From Marivita sp051251565 (GTDB lineage Bacteria > Pseudomonadota > Alphaproteobacteria > Rhodobacterales > Rhodobacteraceae): 64,000 nt of DNA. Of this stretch, positions 49,598 to 57,927 are shown in pieces; position 1 is the stretch's first letter; every line of letters starts with the position of its first letter. The DNA is taken from assembly GCF_051251565.1 (NCBI RefSeq), contig NZ_JBPOFB010000010.1, positions 1-64,000 on the forward strand. The letters are read 5' to 3'. Below the pieces are notes generated by a model that had not been told where the DNA came from, did not search any database, and saw only the letters and a list, made by a program, of their open reading frames with translations. The translations under genes and the position numbers were made by a program.

Positions 49598-51264
49598 AAT
49601 CCATTGGAAAAATAATGATTTTTCTGATGCGGGGCGAAAAACAAGGCTTTGCGCAGGGATTGGCCCTGTCCTCTACAGTGCTTGTCATGGGTGTGGCCCT
49701 ATTGGCGCTTTCGGGCTGGTTCATAACCGCAGCCGCCGCAGCGGGCATGGTTGGACTGGGCGCAGTTTTCAACGTCTTTGCACCGTCGGCCCTTGTGAGG
49801 TTTCTGGCCCTGGGTCGTACGGTTGCGCGCTACGGCGAGCGGTTGACCACACATGACGCAACCTTGCGCGCCTTGTCGCGTCTGCGTGTCCAGCTTTTGG
49901 GCGGCGTTCTGACATCGCCCTACCGACAGCTTGAACGCCTCCGTGCGAGTGTCTTTCTCAACCGCGTCACAGCAGATGTCGACGCGCTTGATGGAATGGC
50001 GTTGCGACTTGTGCTCCCTGCTCTTACTGGGGCGGGTGTTATCGGGGTGTCCGCAATGGTCGTCGGACTGCTGGTTCATCCATCGCTCGCAATGGTGATC
50101 CTTGTCGGATACGGGATCGGCCCAACCGCCATCTTTTTGGTCGGCCAAAGGCAGGCCAAGCGCCCCGCGCGTCGGGCCGAGGCCGGGATGCAATCCTTGC
50201 GCAGCCGGGTGATCGACCTGATCGCGGTCCGCGAAGACCTGATTGCCTTTGGGCAGATGCGCAACACTGCGGACAGCATCACCAAGGCTGTGGGCTACCA
50301 ATCGCGTGGACAGGCCGAGGTCGAACAGATCGAGCGTCAGACCGGCTTTTGGCTTGAGGTCATGGGATGGCTGGTCGTGTCTGCCTGTTTTGGGCTTGGC
50401 GCAACGCTCGCTCAATCAGGAAGCATCACCGCCGCGCAAGCTGCGATCGGTGTCTTTGCGGGGCTGGCCCTGTCTGAAGCGGTTTCGCCAGTGCGCCGCG
50501 CCTTGTCCGAAATTGGCCGGATGAGGTCAGCCGCCACACGGGTAAGCCCATTGTTGGCCCAGACCGATCCGATGCAGGACGCGGACCCGCCGCAAACGAC
50601 AAAGGCGGCGCTTGCGGCCACCACCCTTGAAGCCACCCGTGGTACGGGGGGGGCATCGTTGTTTGAACCCCTGAGCTTTTCTGTGTCAGCGGGCGAAACC
50701 GTGGCGCTCACCGGGCGCAGCGGGTGCGGGAAATCAACGGTGTTGCTGATGGCAGCAGGACAGATCGCCCCACATAGCGGGGATATTGCCTTTGGCGGAA
50801 CAGCACCACGGGACATCGCGCCCGACAGGCTGATGCAACTGGTTGCGATGGTCCCGCAACGCCATGCCTTGGTCGCAGGAACGATTGCAGAGAACCTCCG
50901 TCTTGCCGCGCCAACGGCATCCGATTCAGAGCTTTGGTCCGTCCTTGACGCCGCTCAGCTTGGCGAAACTGTTGATGCCAAAGGCGGGTTGGACCTGCGT
51001 CTTGGCTTCCGTGGCGCGGGACTGTCAGGGGGTGAAGCACGCCGCTTGGTGATCGCGCGCGCGCTGTTGCGCAAACCACGTTTGCTGCTGCTGGACGAAC
51101 CAACCGAAGGATTGGACGCGGGGCTGGCGATACGGGTTCTGAATGGGATACGAGGTGTCTTGCCGGATGCAGCAATTCTGATGGCAGCCCACCGCGCTGA
51201 AGAAACGGCGTTTGCCGACCGGCTTGTCCCGGTCAGAGCCCCTGCCCTACAACCGGCAAAATAA
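49594..51264 (+). CDS. cydC: Cytochrome bd assembly ABC exporter subunit CydC
   Basis: 556 residues. Exporter helices (LALSSTVLVMGVALLALSGW, FITAAAAAGMVGLGAVFNVF) with the CydC-typical FLALGRTVARYGERLTTHDA intracellular loop. ATPase: Walker A GRSGCGKST, signature LSGGEARRL, Walker B LLLLDEPTEGLD, H-loop AAHRAEE. Works as a heterodimer with CydD. Start overlaps the cydD stop. A 115-bp regulatory gap follows before cydA. Confidence 0.94.
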   Translation: MKSIGKIMIFLMRGEKQGFAQGLALSSTVLVMGVALLALSGWFITAAAAAGMVGLGAVFNVFAPSALVRFLALGRTVARYGERLTTHDATLRALSRLRVQLLGGVLTSPYRQLERLRASVFLNRVTADVDALDGMALRLVLPALTGAGVIGVSAMVVGLLVHPSLAMVILVGYGIGPTAIFLVGQRQAKRPARRAEAGMQSLRSRVIDLIAVREDLIAFGQMRNTADSITKAVGYQSRGQAEVEQIERQTGFWLEVMGWLVVSACFGLGATLAQSGSITAAQAAIGVFAGLALSEAVSPVRRALSEIGRMRSAATRVSPLLAQTDPMQDADPPQTTKAALAATTLEATRGTGGASLFEPLSFSVSAGETVALTGRSGCGKSTVLLMAAGQIAPHSGDIAFGGTAPRDIAPDRLMQLVAMVPQRHALVAGTIAENLRLAAPTASDSELWSVLDAAQLGETVDAKGGLDLRLGFRGAGLSGGEARRLVIARALLRKPRLLLLDEPTEGLDAGLAIRVLNGIRGVLPDAAILMAAHRAEETAFADRLVPVRAPALQPAK

Positions 51265-51286
51265 ACCGCACCCAAGCTCGCAATTT

Positions 51287-51300
51287 TTGACACAGATCAA
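51287..51300. promoter_or_regulatory. FNR/Anr-type box upstream of cydABX
   Basis: TTGACACAGATCAA matches TTGAT-N4-ATCAA at 9 of 10 positions, 80 bases before the cydA start. Low-oxygen activation is expected. Confidence 0.65.
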
Positions 51301-51313
51301 ATAACACATATCT

Positions 51314-51358
51314 AAATTAGCATATGACTCCGTTAATTCGCATCATGGATGCTAATTT
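51314..51358. promoter_or_regulatory. Inverted repeat in the cydA promoter, candidate Rrf2/NsrR-type site
   Basis: AAATTAGCAT at 51314-51323 and its exact reverse complement ATGCTAATTT at 51349-51358 flank an extra AATTCGCAT copy. The gap before cydD contains the related AATTCGGCAT on the other strand. The Rrf2 regulator gene adjoins both operons. Confidence 0.45.
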
Positions 51359-51379
51359 AACGCATTAAGGAGTCCCCCA

Positions 51380-52993
51380 ATGGAGATCGGACTGGTCGAG
51401 CTGTCACGCATGCAATTCGCGCTGACAGCCATGTATCACTTTCTCTTCGTGCCGCTGACACTGGGTCTGTCGATCCTCGTGGCGATCATGGAAACCGTAT
51501 ATGTCATGACCAACCGCCCGATCTGGCGGCAGATGACAAAGTTCTGGGGCACGCTGTTCGGCATCAACTTTGTGCTGGGCGTCGCCACAGGGATCACGAT
51601 GGAATTCCAGTTCGGCATGAACTGGAGCTATTACAGCCACTACGTTGGCGACATCTTCGGTGCGCCGCTGGCCATTGAGGGCCTGATGGCCTTCTTCCTT
51701 GAAGCGACGTTTGTTGGCCTCTTCTTCTTCGGTTGGGACAAGCTGAGCAAGGTACAGCACATGGTGGTGGCCTGGCTCGTTGCCATCGGGTCGAATTTCT
51801 CGGCGCTGTGGATTCTGATCGCCAATGGCTGGATGCAGAACCCGGTTGGCGCCGAATTCAACCCCGACACGATGCGTATGGAAATGACATCGTTCTTTGA
51901 TGTTCTGTTTAACGAGGTGGCGCAGGCCAAATTCGTGCACACCGTCTCGGCAGGCTATGTGACCGCCTCGGTCTTCGTACTCGGTGTGTCCGCGCTCTAC
52001 CTGATCCAGAACAAGCACAAGGATCTGGCCCGCCGGTCGATTGCCGTCGCATCTGCCTTTGGCCTTGCCGCTGCGCTATCCGTTGTCGTTCTGGGCGACG
52101 AGTCAGGGTATTCCGCCAGCCACACGCAAAAGATGAAGCTCGCTGCGATCGAGGCAATGTGGGAAACCCATGACGCACCTGCCCCCTTCACCGCAATCGG
52201 CTTTCCCGACCAAGCGGCGCGCGAGACCCACTATGCAGTGGAAATCCCGTGGGCCATGGGGCTGATCGGCACCCGCAGCCTGACCACGGAAATCCCCGGC
52301 ATCAATGATCTCGTAGCTGAATCCGAGGTCAAAATCCGCGACGGTCTCATTGCTTATGATGCGCTGATGTCGATCCGTGAACAGCGTGATGCGACCCCGC
52401 AAACTGTGCGTGACACCTTTGAGGCGCACTCTGAGAACCTTGGCTATGCGCTTCTGCTTAAACGGTATGTGGATGATCCCCGCGATGCGACCGAGGCGCA
52501 GATCAAGATGGCGGCTGACGACACGGTGCCCGGTGTGGCGCCCCTGTTCTGGGCCTTCCGCATCATGGTGGCGCTTGGCTTTAGCTTTATCGCGGTGATG
52601 GCGTATTTCTTCTATCGCGCCTCGTTTCGGAACATGCAGTTCCCACGCTGGTCGCTTTATGCCGCTGTTGCCATCATCCCAACGCCATGGATCGCGGCTG
52701 AACTGGGCTGGTTCGTAGCCGAGTTTGGCCGCCAGCCCTGGACCGTGGACGGCGTGTTGCCCACAGCGCTCAGCGCCTCGCACCTGAGCATTGCCGATCT
52801 GCTGATTACGCTTGCCGGGTTCCTGATCTTCTACTCCGTACTTTTCGTGATCGAGGTGAGCCTGATGGTGAAATACATCCGCAAGGGCCCGTTTCAGGAC
52901 GTTGACGAAACCAACGAATGGCAAGCCCGGCACGAGGCGCGCCTGCGCGGACAAGCCGACACCCCGTCCCTTGTTGCCACCCCTGCGGAGTAA
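51380..52993 (+). CDS. cydA: Cytochrome bd quinol oxidase subunit I
   Basis: 537 residues, nine or so membrane helices. Reduces O2 with quinol at very high affinity. Opens MEIGLVELSRMQFALTAMYH; His20 in MYHFLF is a haem ligand. Quinol-site KLAAIEAMWET carries the conserved Lys and Glu of the Q-loop. GRQPWTVDGVLPTALSAS is the family's signature near helix 7. RBS AAGGAG precedes the ATG by eight bases. Followed by cydB and cydX; FNR-type and Rrf2-type sites precede it. Confidence 0.97.
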   Translation: MEIGLVELSRMQFALTAMYHFLFVPLTLGLSILVAIMETVYVMTNRPIWRQMTKFWGTLFGINFVLGVATGITMEFQFGMNWSYYSHYVGDIFGAPLAIEGLMAFFLEATFVGLFFFGWDKLSKVQHMVVAWLVAIGSNFSALWILIANGWMQNPVGAEFNPDTMRMEMTSFFDVLFNEVAQAKFVHTVSAGYVTASVFVLGVSALYLIQNKHKDLARRSIAVASAFGLAAALSVVVLGDESGYSASHTQKMKLAAIEAMWETHDAPAPFTAIGFPDQAARETHYAVEIPWAMGLIGTRSLTTEIPGINDLVAESEVKIRDGLIAYDALMSIREQRDATPQTVRDTFEAHSENLGYALLLKRYVDDPRDATEAQIKMAADDTVPGVAPLFWAFRIMVALGFSFIAVMAYFFYRASFRNMQFPRWSLYAAVAIIPTPWIAAELGWFVAEFGRQPWTVDGVLPTALSASHLSIADLLITLAGFLIFYSVLFVIEVSLMVKYIRKGPFQDVDETNEWQARHEARLRGQADTPSLVATPAE

Positions 52994-52998
52994 GATTG

Positions 52999-54159
52999 AT
53001 GATCCTTTTTGAACTGATCGAATACGACATCCTGCGCGTGATCTGGTGGGCGCTTCTGGGCGTGCTTCTGATCGGATTTGCCCTGACCGACGGTTTCGAT
53101 ATGGGGGTTGGCGCATTGCTGCCCTTCGTCGCCAAGACCGATGTCGAACGCCGCGTGGCGATCAACACGGTCGGCCCGGTCTGGGAAGGCAACCAAGTGT
53201 GGTTCATCCTTGGCGGCGGCGCGATCTTTGCCGCATGGCCGCCGCTTTATGCGGTAAGCTTTTCGGGCTTCTACCTTGCGATGTTTGTAATTCTAGCGGC
53301 CTTCATCGTGCGCCCGGTTGCTTTCAAGTACAGGTCCAAGCGAGAAAACACCACATGGCGCACACGTTGGGACTGGGCCTTGTTTACGGGCGGTGCCGTT
53401 CCCGCGCTTTTGTTCGGTGTGGCTGTGGGCAACGTCCTTCTAGGTGTGCCGTTCTACCTGACCGAAGACCTGATGCCGATGTATCCGGGCAACTTTGCCA
53501 TCAAGTTCATCGGCTTGCTGCGCCCCTTCGCTTTGCTTGCCGGTGTCGTGTCGCTGTCGATGTTGCTGATGCACGGGGCAGCTTGGTTGTCGCTCAAGGC
53601 CGAAGGCGTGGTCGCTGAACGCGCCCGGTCCATCGGGATCAAGGCCGGGATCGTCGCCGCGGTGGGTTACGCGCTGGCGGGTCTTTGGCTGGCGGTTGGC
53701 ATCGACGGTTTTGCCTTGGGTGAAGTTGTCGCCAACGGTCCGTCCAACCCACTCTACTCGGACGTCACCCGCAGTGGATCATGGCTATCTGCTTATGCTC
53801 TGCGCCCGTGGATCGTGATCGCGCCGCTTATGGGCTTTGCCGGAATCGCACTGGCCGTGTTAGGACTGCGCGCCGGCCGTGAAGTGTCGACCCTGCTATG
53901 GTCGAAAATGGGCATACTCGGGATCATCTCGTCCGTCGGCCTGACCATGTTCCCGTTCATCCTGCCCTCGACCCTTGATCCCAAAAGCTCTTTGACTGTG
54001 TGGGACGCCTCGTCCTCGCACCAGACGCTGTTCATCATGCTGGTGGTCACGGCAATCTTCATGCCGCTGATCCTGATGTACACGGCGTGGGTCTACAAAG
54101 TGCTCTGGGGCAAGGTCACCGAGGCGCAAGTCACCGAAAACCCCGAAACCGTTTACTGA
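52999..54159 (+). CDS. cydB: Cytochrome bd quinol oxidase subunit II
   Basis: 386 residues. Opens MILFELIEYDILRVIWWALL; contains FALTDGFDMGVGALLPFVAK, VGPVWEGNQVWFILGGGAIF and VWDASSSHQTLFIML, all CydB signatures. Membrane protein that completes the oxidase heterodimer. Start ATG 52999 is five bases after the cydA stop; a longer frame start inside cydA is rejected. Followed 14 bases later by cydX. Confidence 0.97.
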   Translation: MILFELIEYDILRVIWWALLGVLLIGFALTDGFDMGVGALLPFVAKTDVERRVAINTVGPVWEGNQVWFILGGGAIFAAWPPLYAVSFSGFYLAMFVILAAFIVRPVAFKYRSKRENTTWRTRWDWALFTGGAVPALLFGVAVGNVLLGVPFYLTEDLMPMYPGNFAIKFIGLLRPFALLAGVVSLSMLLMHGAAWLSLKAEGVVAERARSIGIKAGIVAAVGYALAGLWLAVGIDGFALGEVVANGPSNPLYSDVTRSGSWLSAYALRPWIVIAPLMGFAGIALAVLGLRAGREVSTLLWSKMGILGIISSVGLTMFPFILPSTLDPKSSLTVWDASSSHQTLFIMLVVTAIFMPLILMYTAWVYKVLWGKVTEAQVTENPETVY

Positions 54160-54173
54160 AGGAGACCTGACCG

Positions 54174-54326
54174 ATGTGGTATTTCGCATGGCTTCTCGGA
54201 CTGCCGCTTGCCGCGCTGTTCGCTGTTCTGAACGCAATCTGGCTGGAGATGCGCACCGACGCGTGTTTCTCAGAAGAGGGCGACTGTCCGATGGGGGATC
54301 ACACCCGCCAAAAGTCTGCACACTGA
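54174..54326 (+). CDS. cydX: Cytochrome bd small subunit CydX
   Basis: 50 residues, preceded by GAAGGAGACCTGACC. The sequence MWYFAWLLGLPLAALFAVLN, then AIWLEMRTDACFSEEGDCPM, is the standard single-helix CydX that packs against CydA and stabilises the haems. The MWYF-W-LG start is diagnostic. The soluble tail contains two Cys. Completes a cydABX operon. Confidence 0.95.
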   Translation: MWYFAWLLGLPLAALFAVLNAIWLEMRTDACFSEEGDCPMGDHTRQKSAH

Positions 54327-54360
54327 ATGACTGGGGGGGTGTCCCTTCCTCCCCCTGTCC

Positions 54361-54394
54361 GGCGTGGACCCCGTTAAGACGAGGGGTCCGCGCC
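54361..54394 (+). terminator. Stem-loop after cydX, probable terminator
   Basis: GGCGTGGACCCC and GGGGTCCGCGCC pair over 12 positions (one T-G) with a 10-base loop. The following AAAAGACATAG lacks a U-run, so termination may be weak or factor-dependent. Confidence 0.5.
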
Positions 54395-54436
54395 AAAAGA
54401 CATAGTTAAACCACCGTCTCAAAAAGGATACCCAAC

Positions 54437-54874
54437 ATGAAAAACCTGATCCTCGCAGCATGTGCCGCACTGACCTTGACAGGACCGGCGCTGGCGCAAG
54501 ACGCGCCTGATACCTTGATCACCATCCTGACCGCGCCCGAACCACAGACCCAGCTTATGGCAATGGTTCTGGCCATGCAGGCGGCGCAGCAAGGTGCGAC
54601 CCCGCATATCCTGCTTTGCGGCCCGGCGGGTGATATCGCCCTCAAGGACGCGCCGGACTCGGCCACCGCGCCGCAACCGCCGCGTGACATGAGCCCAAAA
54701 GCTCTCTTGACCCAGATTGCGGCCCTTCCGGGAGCCAAGGTCGAGGTTTGCGCCATTTACCTGCCCGGCAAAGGCGCGCAGCCCGATGTGCTGATGGACG
54801 GCGTCACCGTCGCCCAGCCCCCCGCAATGGCGGCGGCGATGATCGCGCCAAATGCCCGGATCGCAAGTTATTAA
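54437..54874 (+). CDS. Periplasmic DsrE/DsrF-like protein
   Basis: 145 residues with a signal peptide (MKNLILAACAALTLTGPALA, cleavage before QD). The mature part shows a DsrE-like fold: TLITILTAPEPQTQLMAMVL, QAAQQGATPHILLCGPAGDI, LPGAKVEVCAIYLPGKG. Two Cys (LLCGPAG and VEVCAIY) match positions often used in DsrE-like persulfide or thiol chemistry. It sits between cytochrome bd and a sulfide:quinone-reductase-like flavoprotein, so a sulfur-handling role is plausible. A strong terminator follows. Confidence 0.75.
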   Translation: MKNLILAACAALTLTGPALAQDAPDTLITILTAPEPQTQLMAMVLAMQAAQQGATPHILLCGPAGDIALKDAPDSATAPQPPRDMSPKALLTQIAALPGAKVEVCAIYLPGKGAQPDVLMDGVTVAQPPAMAAAMIAPNARIASY

Positions 54875-54893
54875 ACCAGTTCAGCCAAAACCG

Positions 54894-54930
54894 CGCCTGC
54901 CTCAGCCCTTTGGTTGAGGCAGGCGATTTT
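54894..54930 (+). terminator. Intrinsic terminator after the DsrE-like gene
   Basis: Perfect 11-bp stem CGCCTGCCTCA / TGAGGCAGGCG, 10-base loop, followed by ATTTTC. It lies 20 bases after the stop codon. Confidence 0.75.
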
Positions 54931-54938
54931 CGACTGGC

Positions 54939-54952
54939 TTGACATATATCAA
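54939..54952. promoter_or_regulatory. FNR/Anr-type box upstream of the SQR-like gene
   Basis: TTGACATATATCAA matches TTGAT-N4-ATCAA at 9 of 10 positions, 60 bases before the start codon and just beyond the preceding terminator. Confidence 0.65.
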
Positions 54953-55011
54953 AACACGAATGCGTGGATGTCATATTCTGCATTGAGAATGTCTTTTGTG
55001 AGGAGGAGGAT

Positions 55012-56322
55012 ATGACCAAGCTGACCGCAACGCGGCGTCAGTTCTTCGGGCTTGCCGCTGGTGGCGCTGTTGCCGCTGCATGGGCGACACCGGACCGGGC
55101 GCAAGCCCAGACTGCCACCAAAGCCCGTATCGTGATCATTGGTGCGGGGGCCGGTGGAACCGCGCTTGCGAACCGGTTGGTGACACGGCTGGACGGGGCA
55201 GAGATCACACTGATCGACCCGCGCGCGACACATCTGTACCAGCCCGGTTTGTCGCTGGTTGCAGCCGGGTTGAAACCTGCAAGCTATGTCATGTCCAAAA
55301 CAACGGATTGGTTGCCGCAGGGTATCACGCTGATCACCGAGGCCGCCACCGCGATTGATCCCGAGGCCAAGACAGTCGATACCGCAAGCGGTCAGACCAT
55401 CGCTTATGATTTCCTAGTTGTGGCCCCTGGCCTGATCCTGGATCACGATGCGATCGAAGGCTTTTCGCTTGATATGGTGGGACAGAACGGCATCGGTGCG
55501 CTCTATGCCGGGCCGGACTATGCCGCCGCAACATGGCAGGCGGCTCGGGCCTATACCGAAACTGGCGGTGTGGGCCTGTTCACCCGTCCAGCAACCGAAA
55601 TGAAATGCGCCGGTGCGCCGCTCAAGCATACGTTCCTGATCGAGGATATCGCCCGCACCGCTGGCACGCGCGGCAAGCTTGATGTGCATTACATGGCCAA
55701 CAACAACAGCCTGTTCGGTGTGCCCATCGTATCGGAAAAAGTGCGGATGCTGTTCGGCGACCGGGGGATCACGCCCGCCTATTCCCATGTTCTCAGCGGT
55801 ATCGACGCAGGGGCAAAAACCGCCACCTTCGACACGCCAGATGGCCCCGTCACCCGCGACTACGATTATATCCATGTCATCCCGCCACAGCGCGCGCCCG
55901 ATGTAATCCGCCAATCCGGGCTAAGCTGGGCCGATAAATGGACGGATCAGGGCTGGGTCGAGTGTGACATGGCCACGCTGCGCCACTTGCGCTACGACAC
56001 GATCTGGGCGCTTGGCGATGTGGCCGGTGTGCCCAAGGGCAAGACTGCCGCGTCCGTAAAGTGGCAAGTGCCTGTCATCGAAGACGGATTGATCTCTGCC
56101 ATCGAAGGGCGCGAACCGACCGAGACCTATAATGGCTATACCTCGTGCCCGATGATCACCCGGGTCGGTCGCGCCATGTTGGTGGAATTCGACTACAACA
56201 ACAATCTTACCCCATCTTTCCCCGGCATCATTGCCCCACTTGAAGAGCTTTGGATCAGTTGGCTGATGAAGGAAGTGGCGCTGAAAGCCACCTACAATGC
56301 CATGCTGCGCGGTCGCGCTTAA
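55012..56322 (+). CDS. Tat-exported sulfide:quinone-oxidoreductase-like flavoprotein
   Basis: 436 residues. Begins MTKLTATRRQFFGLAAGGAV, a twin-arginine signal (RRQFFG). FAD motifs: IVIIGAGAGGTALANRLVTR and IWALGDVAGVPKGKTAASV. EMKCAGAPLKHTFLIED matches the SQR active-site Cys segment K-C-A-G-A-P-x-K, and YTSCPMITR the second conserved Cys region; the third Cys of classical SQR was not found. It likely oxidises sulfide or a related thiol to quinone in the periplasm. RBS GGAGGAGG decides ATG 55012 over 54964. Downstream DUF5368-like gene is co-transcribed. FNR-type box upstream suggests low-oxygen control. Confidence 0.85.
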   Translation: MTKLTATRRQFFGLAAGGAVAAAWATPDRAQAQTATKARIVIIGAGAGGTALANRLVTRLDGAEITLIDPRATHLYQPGLSLVAAGLKPASYVMSKTTDWLPQGITLITEAATAIDPEAKTVDTASGQTIAYDFLVVAPGLILDHDAIEGFSLDMVGQNGIGALYAGPDYAAATWQAARAYTETGGVGLFTRPATEMKCAGAPLKHTFLIEDIARTAGTRGKLDVHYMANNNSLFGVPIVSEKVRMLFGDRGITPAYSHVLSGIDAGAKTATFDTPDGPVTRDYDYIHVIPPQRAPDVIRQSGLSWADKWTDQGWVECDMATLRHLRYDTIWALGDVAGVPKGKTAASVKWQVPVIEDGLISAIEGREPTETYNGYTSCPMITRVGRAMLVEFDYNNNLTPSFPGIIAPLEELWISWLMKEVALKATYNAMLRGRA

Positions 56323-56333
56323 GGAGATAGATC

Positions 56334-56684
56334 ATGAAAGATTTGACATTTGGAACCATCCTCGCCGTGTTCGAAGAGATCTTTGGGACAGGGCTGTTTT
56401 GGGCAATGGTGGGCGTGGCGGTTTTGGTGACGGTTGCGTATATTTACGTCCTTGTCCGTGATCGCAGTATATCGTGGCGCAAGTTCTTGCTGGCACAGGT
56501 TTCCATGCCCGTTGGTGCCATAGCGGCAGTGTGGTTCGTTCTCGTGATGACGAATTCCGAGCTGCGTAATCTGGGTGGTCCGGTAGACGTGATCGTCTTT
56601 CTTGCAATTGGTGTCGCGGGTGCGATCGGCACGGCAGTCCTTGTCTATACCGTGCAATCGCTTCTGCTGCGCCGGACATCCTGA
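56334..56684 (+). CDS. Small membrane protein, DUF5368-like, linked to the SQR-like gene
   Basis: 116 residues with three hydrophobic segments (LFWAMVGVAVLVTVAYIYVL, QVSMPVGAIAAVWFVLVMTN, DVIVFLAIGVAGAIGTAVLV). RBS AAGGAG before ATG 56334, 11 bases after the flavoprotein stop. I associate such short proteins next to SQR genes in Rhodobacteraceae with DUF5368, but this is from memory. It may anchor or deliver quinone to the exported flavoprotein. Function unknown. Confidence 0.7.
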   Translation: MKDLTFGTILAVFEEIFGTGLFWAMVGVAVLVTVAYIYVLVRDRSISWRKFLLAQVSMPVGAIAAVWFVLVMTNSELRNLGGPVDVIVFLAIGVAGAIGTAVLVYTVQSLLLRRTS

Positions 56685-56721
56685 ACGCCATCAACGGCGC
56701 GTCGGAATGAACGCGCACGGC

Positions 56722-57927
56722 TCAGACCGCCTCAATGGCCACCGCGACGCCCTGCCCGACCCCGACACACATGGTCGACAGGGCGCGCCTGCCGCCAGAG
56801 ATTTGCAATTCGAGCGCGGCCGTGCCCACGATCCGCGCGCCAGACATCCCCAATGGATGGCCCAGCGCAATTGCGCCACCGTTCGGGTTGACCCGTGGGT
56901 CATCATCCGCAATCCCAAGGTCTCGCAGCGTGGCAAGCGCCTGACTGGCAAACGCCTCGTTCAATTCAATCACGTCGAAATCGGACACGGACAGGCCAAG
57001 CCGCGCCATCAGTTTCTTAGACGCCGGGGCTGGCCCGATCCCCATGATCCGGGGCGGCACGCCAATCGCTGCCCCGCCCAGAACGCGGGCGATGGGGGTC
57101 AGACCGTGGGCGCGCGCGGCGTCTGCGGATGCAAGGATCAGCGCCGCCGCGCCATCATTGACACCCGACGCATTGCCCGCCGTCACCGACCCACCCTCGC
57201 GGAAAGGCGCCCGCAGGTTGCCCAATGCCTCAAGCGTGGTCTCAGGGCGCGGATGTTCGTCTGTTTCGACACCCTGTGCATCGCCTTTGCGCTGCGCCAG
57301 GGTGACTGCCGTGATCTCGGACGCCAGCCGCCCGTTGGCCTGCGCCATGCCTGCTTTGTTCTGGGACCGGATGGCAAAGCGGTCCTGGTCCTCGCGGCTG
57401 ATATTGAACGCTTCAGCCACGTTTTCGGCAGTCTCGGGCATGGAGTCGACGCCGTATTGTCCCTTGATCAGTGGGTTGACAAAGCGCCAGCCGATGGTTG
57501 TGTCCTCGATCTTGGCTTCGCGGGAAAAGGCGGTTTGGGCTTTCGGCATGACAAAAGGTGCGCGCGACATGCTTTCCACCCCGCCAGCAATCACCAACTC
57601 GGCCTCACCTGCCCGGATGGCACGCGCCGCCGCGATTACCGCATCCATCCCAGACCCGCACAACCGGTTGGTCGTTGTGCCCGGCACCGTGGCCGGCAGA
57701 CCCGCCAACAAAAGCGCCATACGCGCAACATTTCGGTTGTCTTCGCCCGCTTGATTGGCACAGCCAAGGATCACCTCATCCACTGCTGTCCAGTCGACAC
57801 CAGCATTGCGCGCCATGAGAGCCCGCAAGGGCACAGCAGCGAGATCGTCAGCCCGGACCGAGGAAAGCGCACCCCCATAGCGCCCAATAGGCGTTCGGAT
57901 GTAGTCGCAAATAAACGCGTCACGCAT
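56722..57927 (-). CDS. pcaF: Acetyl-CoA acyltransferase, 3-oxoadipyl-CoA thiolase type
   Basis: 401 residues. Thiolase with nucleophilic Cys in TTNRLCGSGMDAVIAA, catalytic His in NPNGGAIALGHPLGMSGAR, and second Cys in STMCVGVGQG. The opening DAFICDYIRTPIGRYGGALS matches 3-oxoadipyl-CoA thiolases (PcaF/PaaJ). It cleaves 3-oxoadipyl-CoA to succinyl-CoA and acetyl-CoA. The start overlaps the upstream hydratase/dehydrogenase gene, so the pair works on aromatic-derived dicarboxylyl-CoA esters, phenylacetate or beta-ketoadipate route. Which one cannot be settled here. Confidence 0.88.
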   Translation of the reverse strand: MRDAFICDYIRTPIGRYGGALSSVRADDLAAVPLRALMARNAGVDWTAVDEVILGCANQAGEDNRNVARMALLLAGLPATVPGTTTNRLCGSGMDAVIAAARAIRAGEAELVIAGGVESMSRAPFVMPKAQTAFSREAKIEDTTIGWRFVNPLIKGQYGVDSMPETAENVAEAFNISREDQDRFAIRSQNKAGMAQANGRLASEITAVTLAQRKGDAQGVETDEHPRPETTLEALGNLRAPFREGGSVTAGNASGVNDGAAALILASADAARAHGLTPIARVLGGAAIGVPPRIMGIGPAPASKKLMARLGLSVSDFDVIELNEAFASQALATLRDLGIADDDPRVNPNGGAIALGHPLGMSGARIVGTAALELQISGGRRALSTMCVGVGQGVAVAIEAV

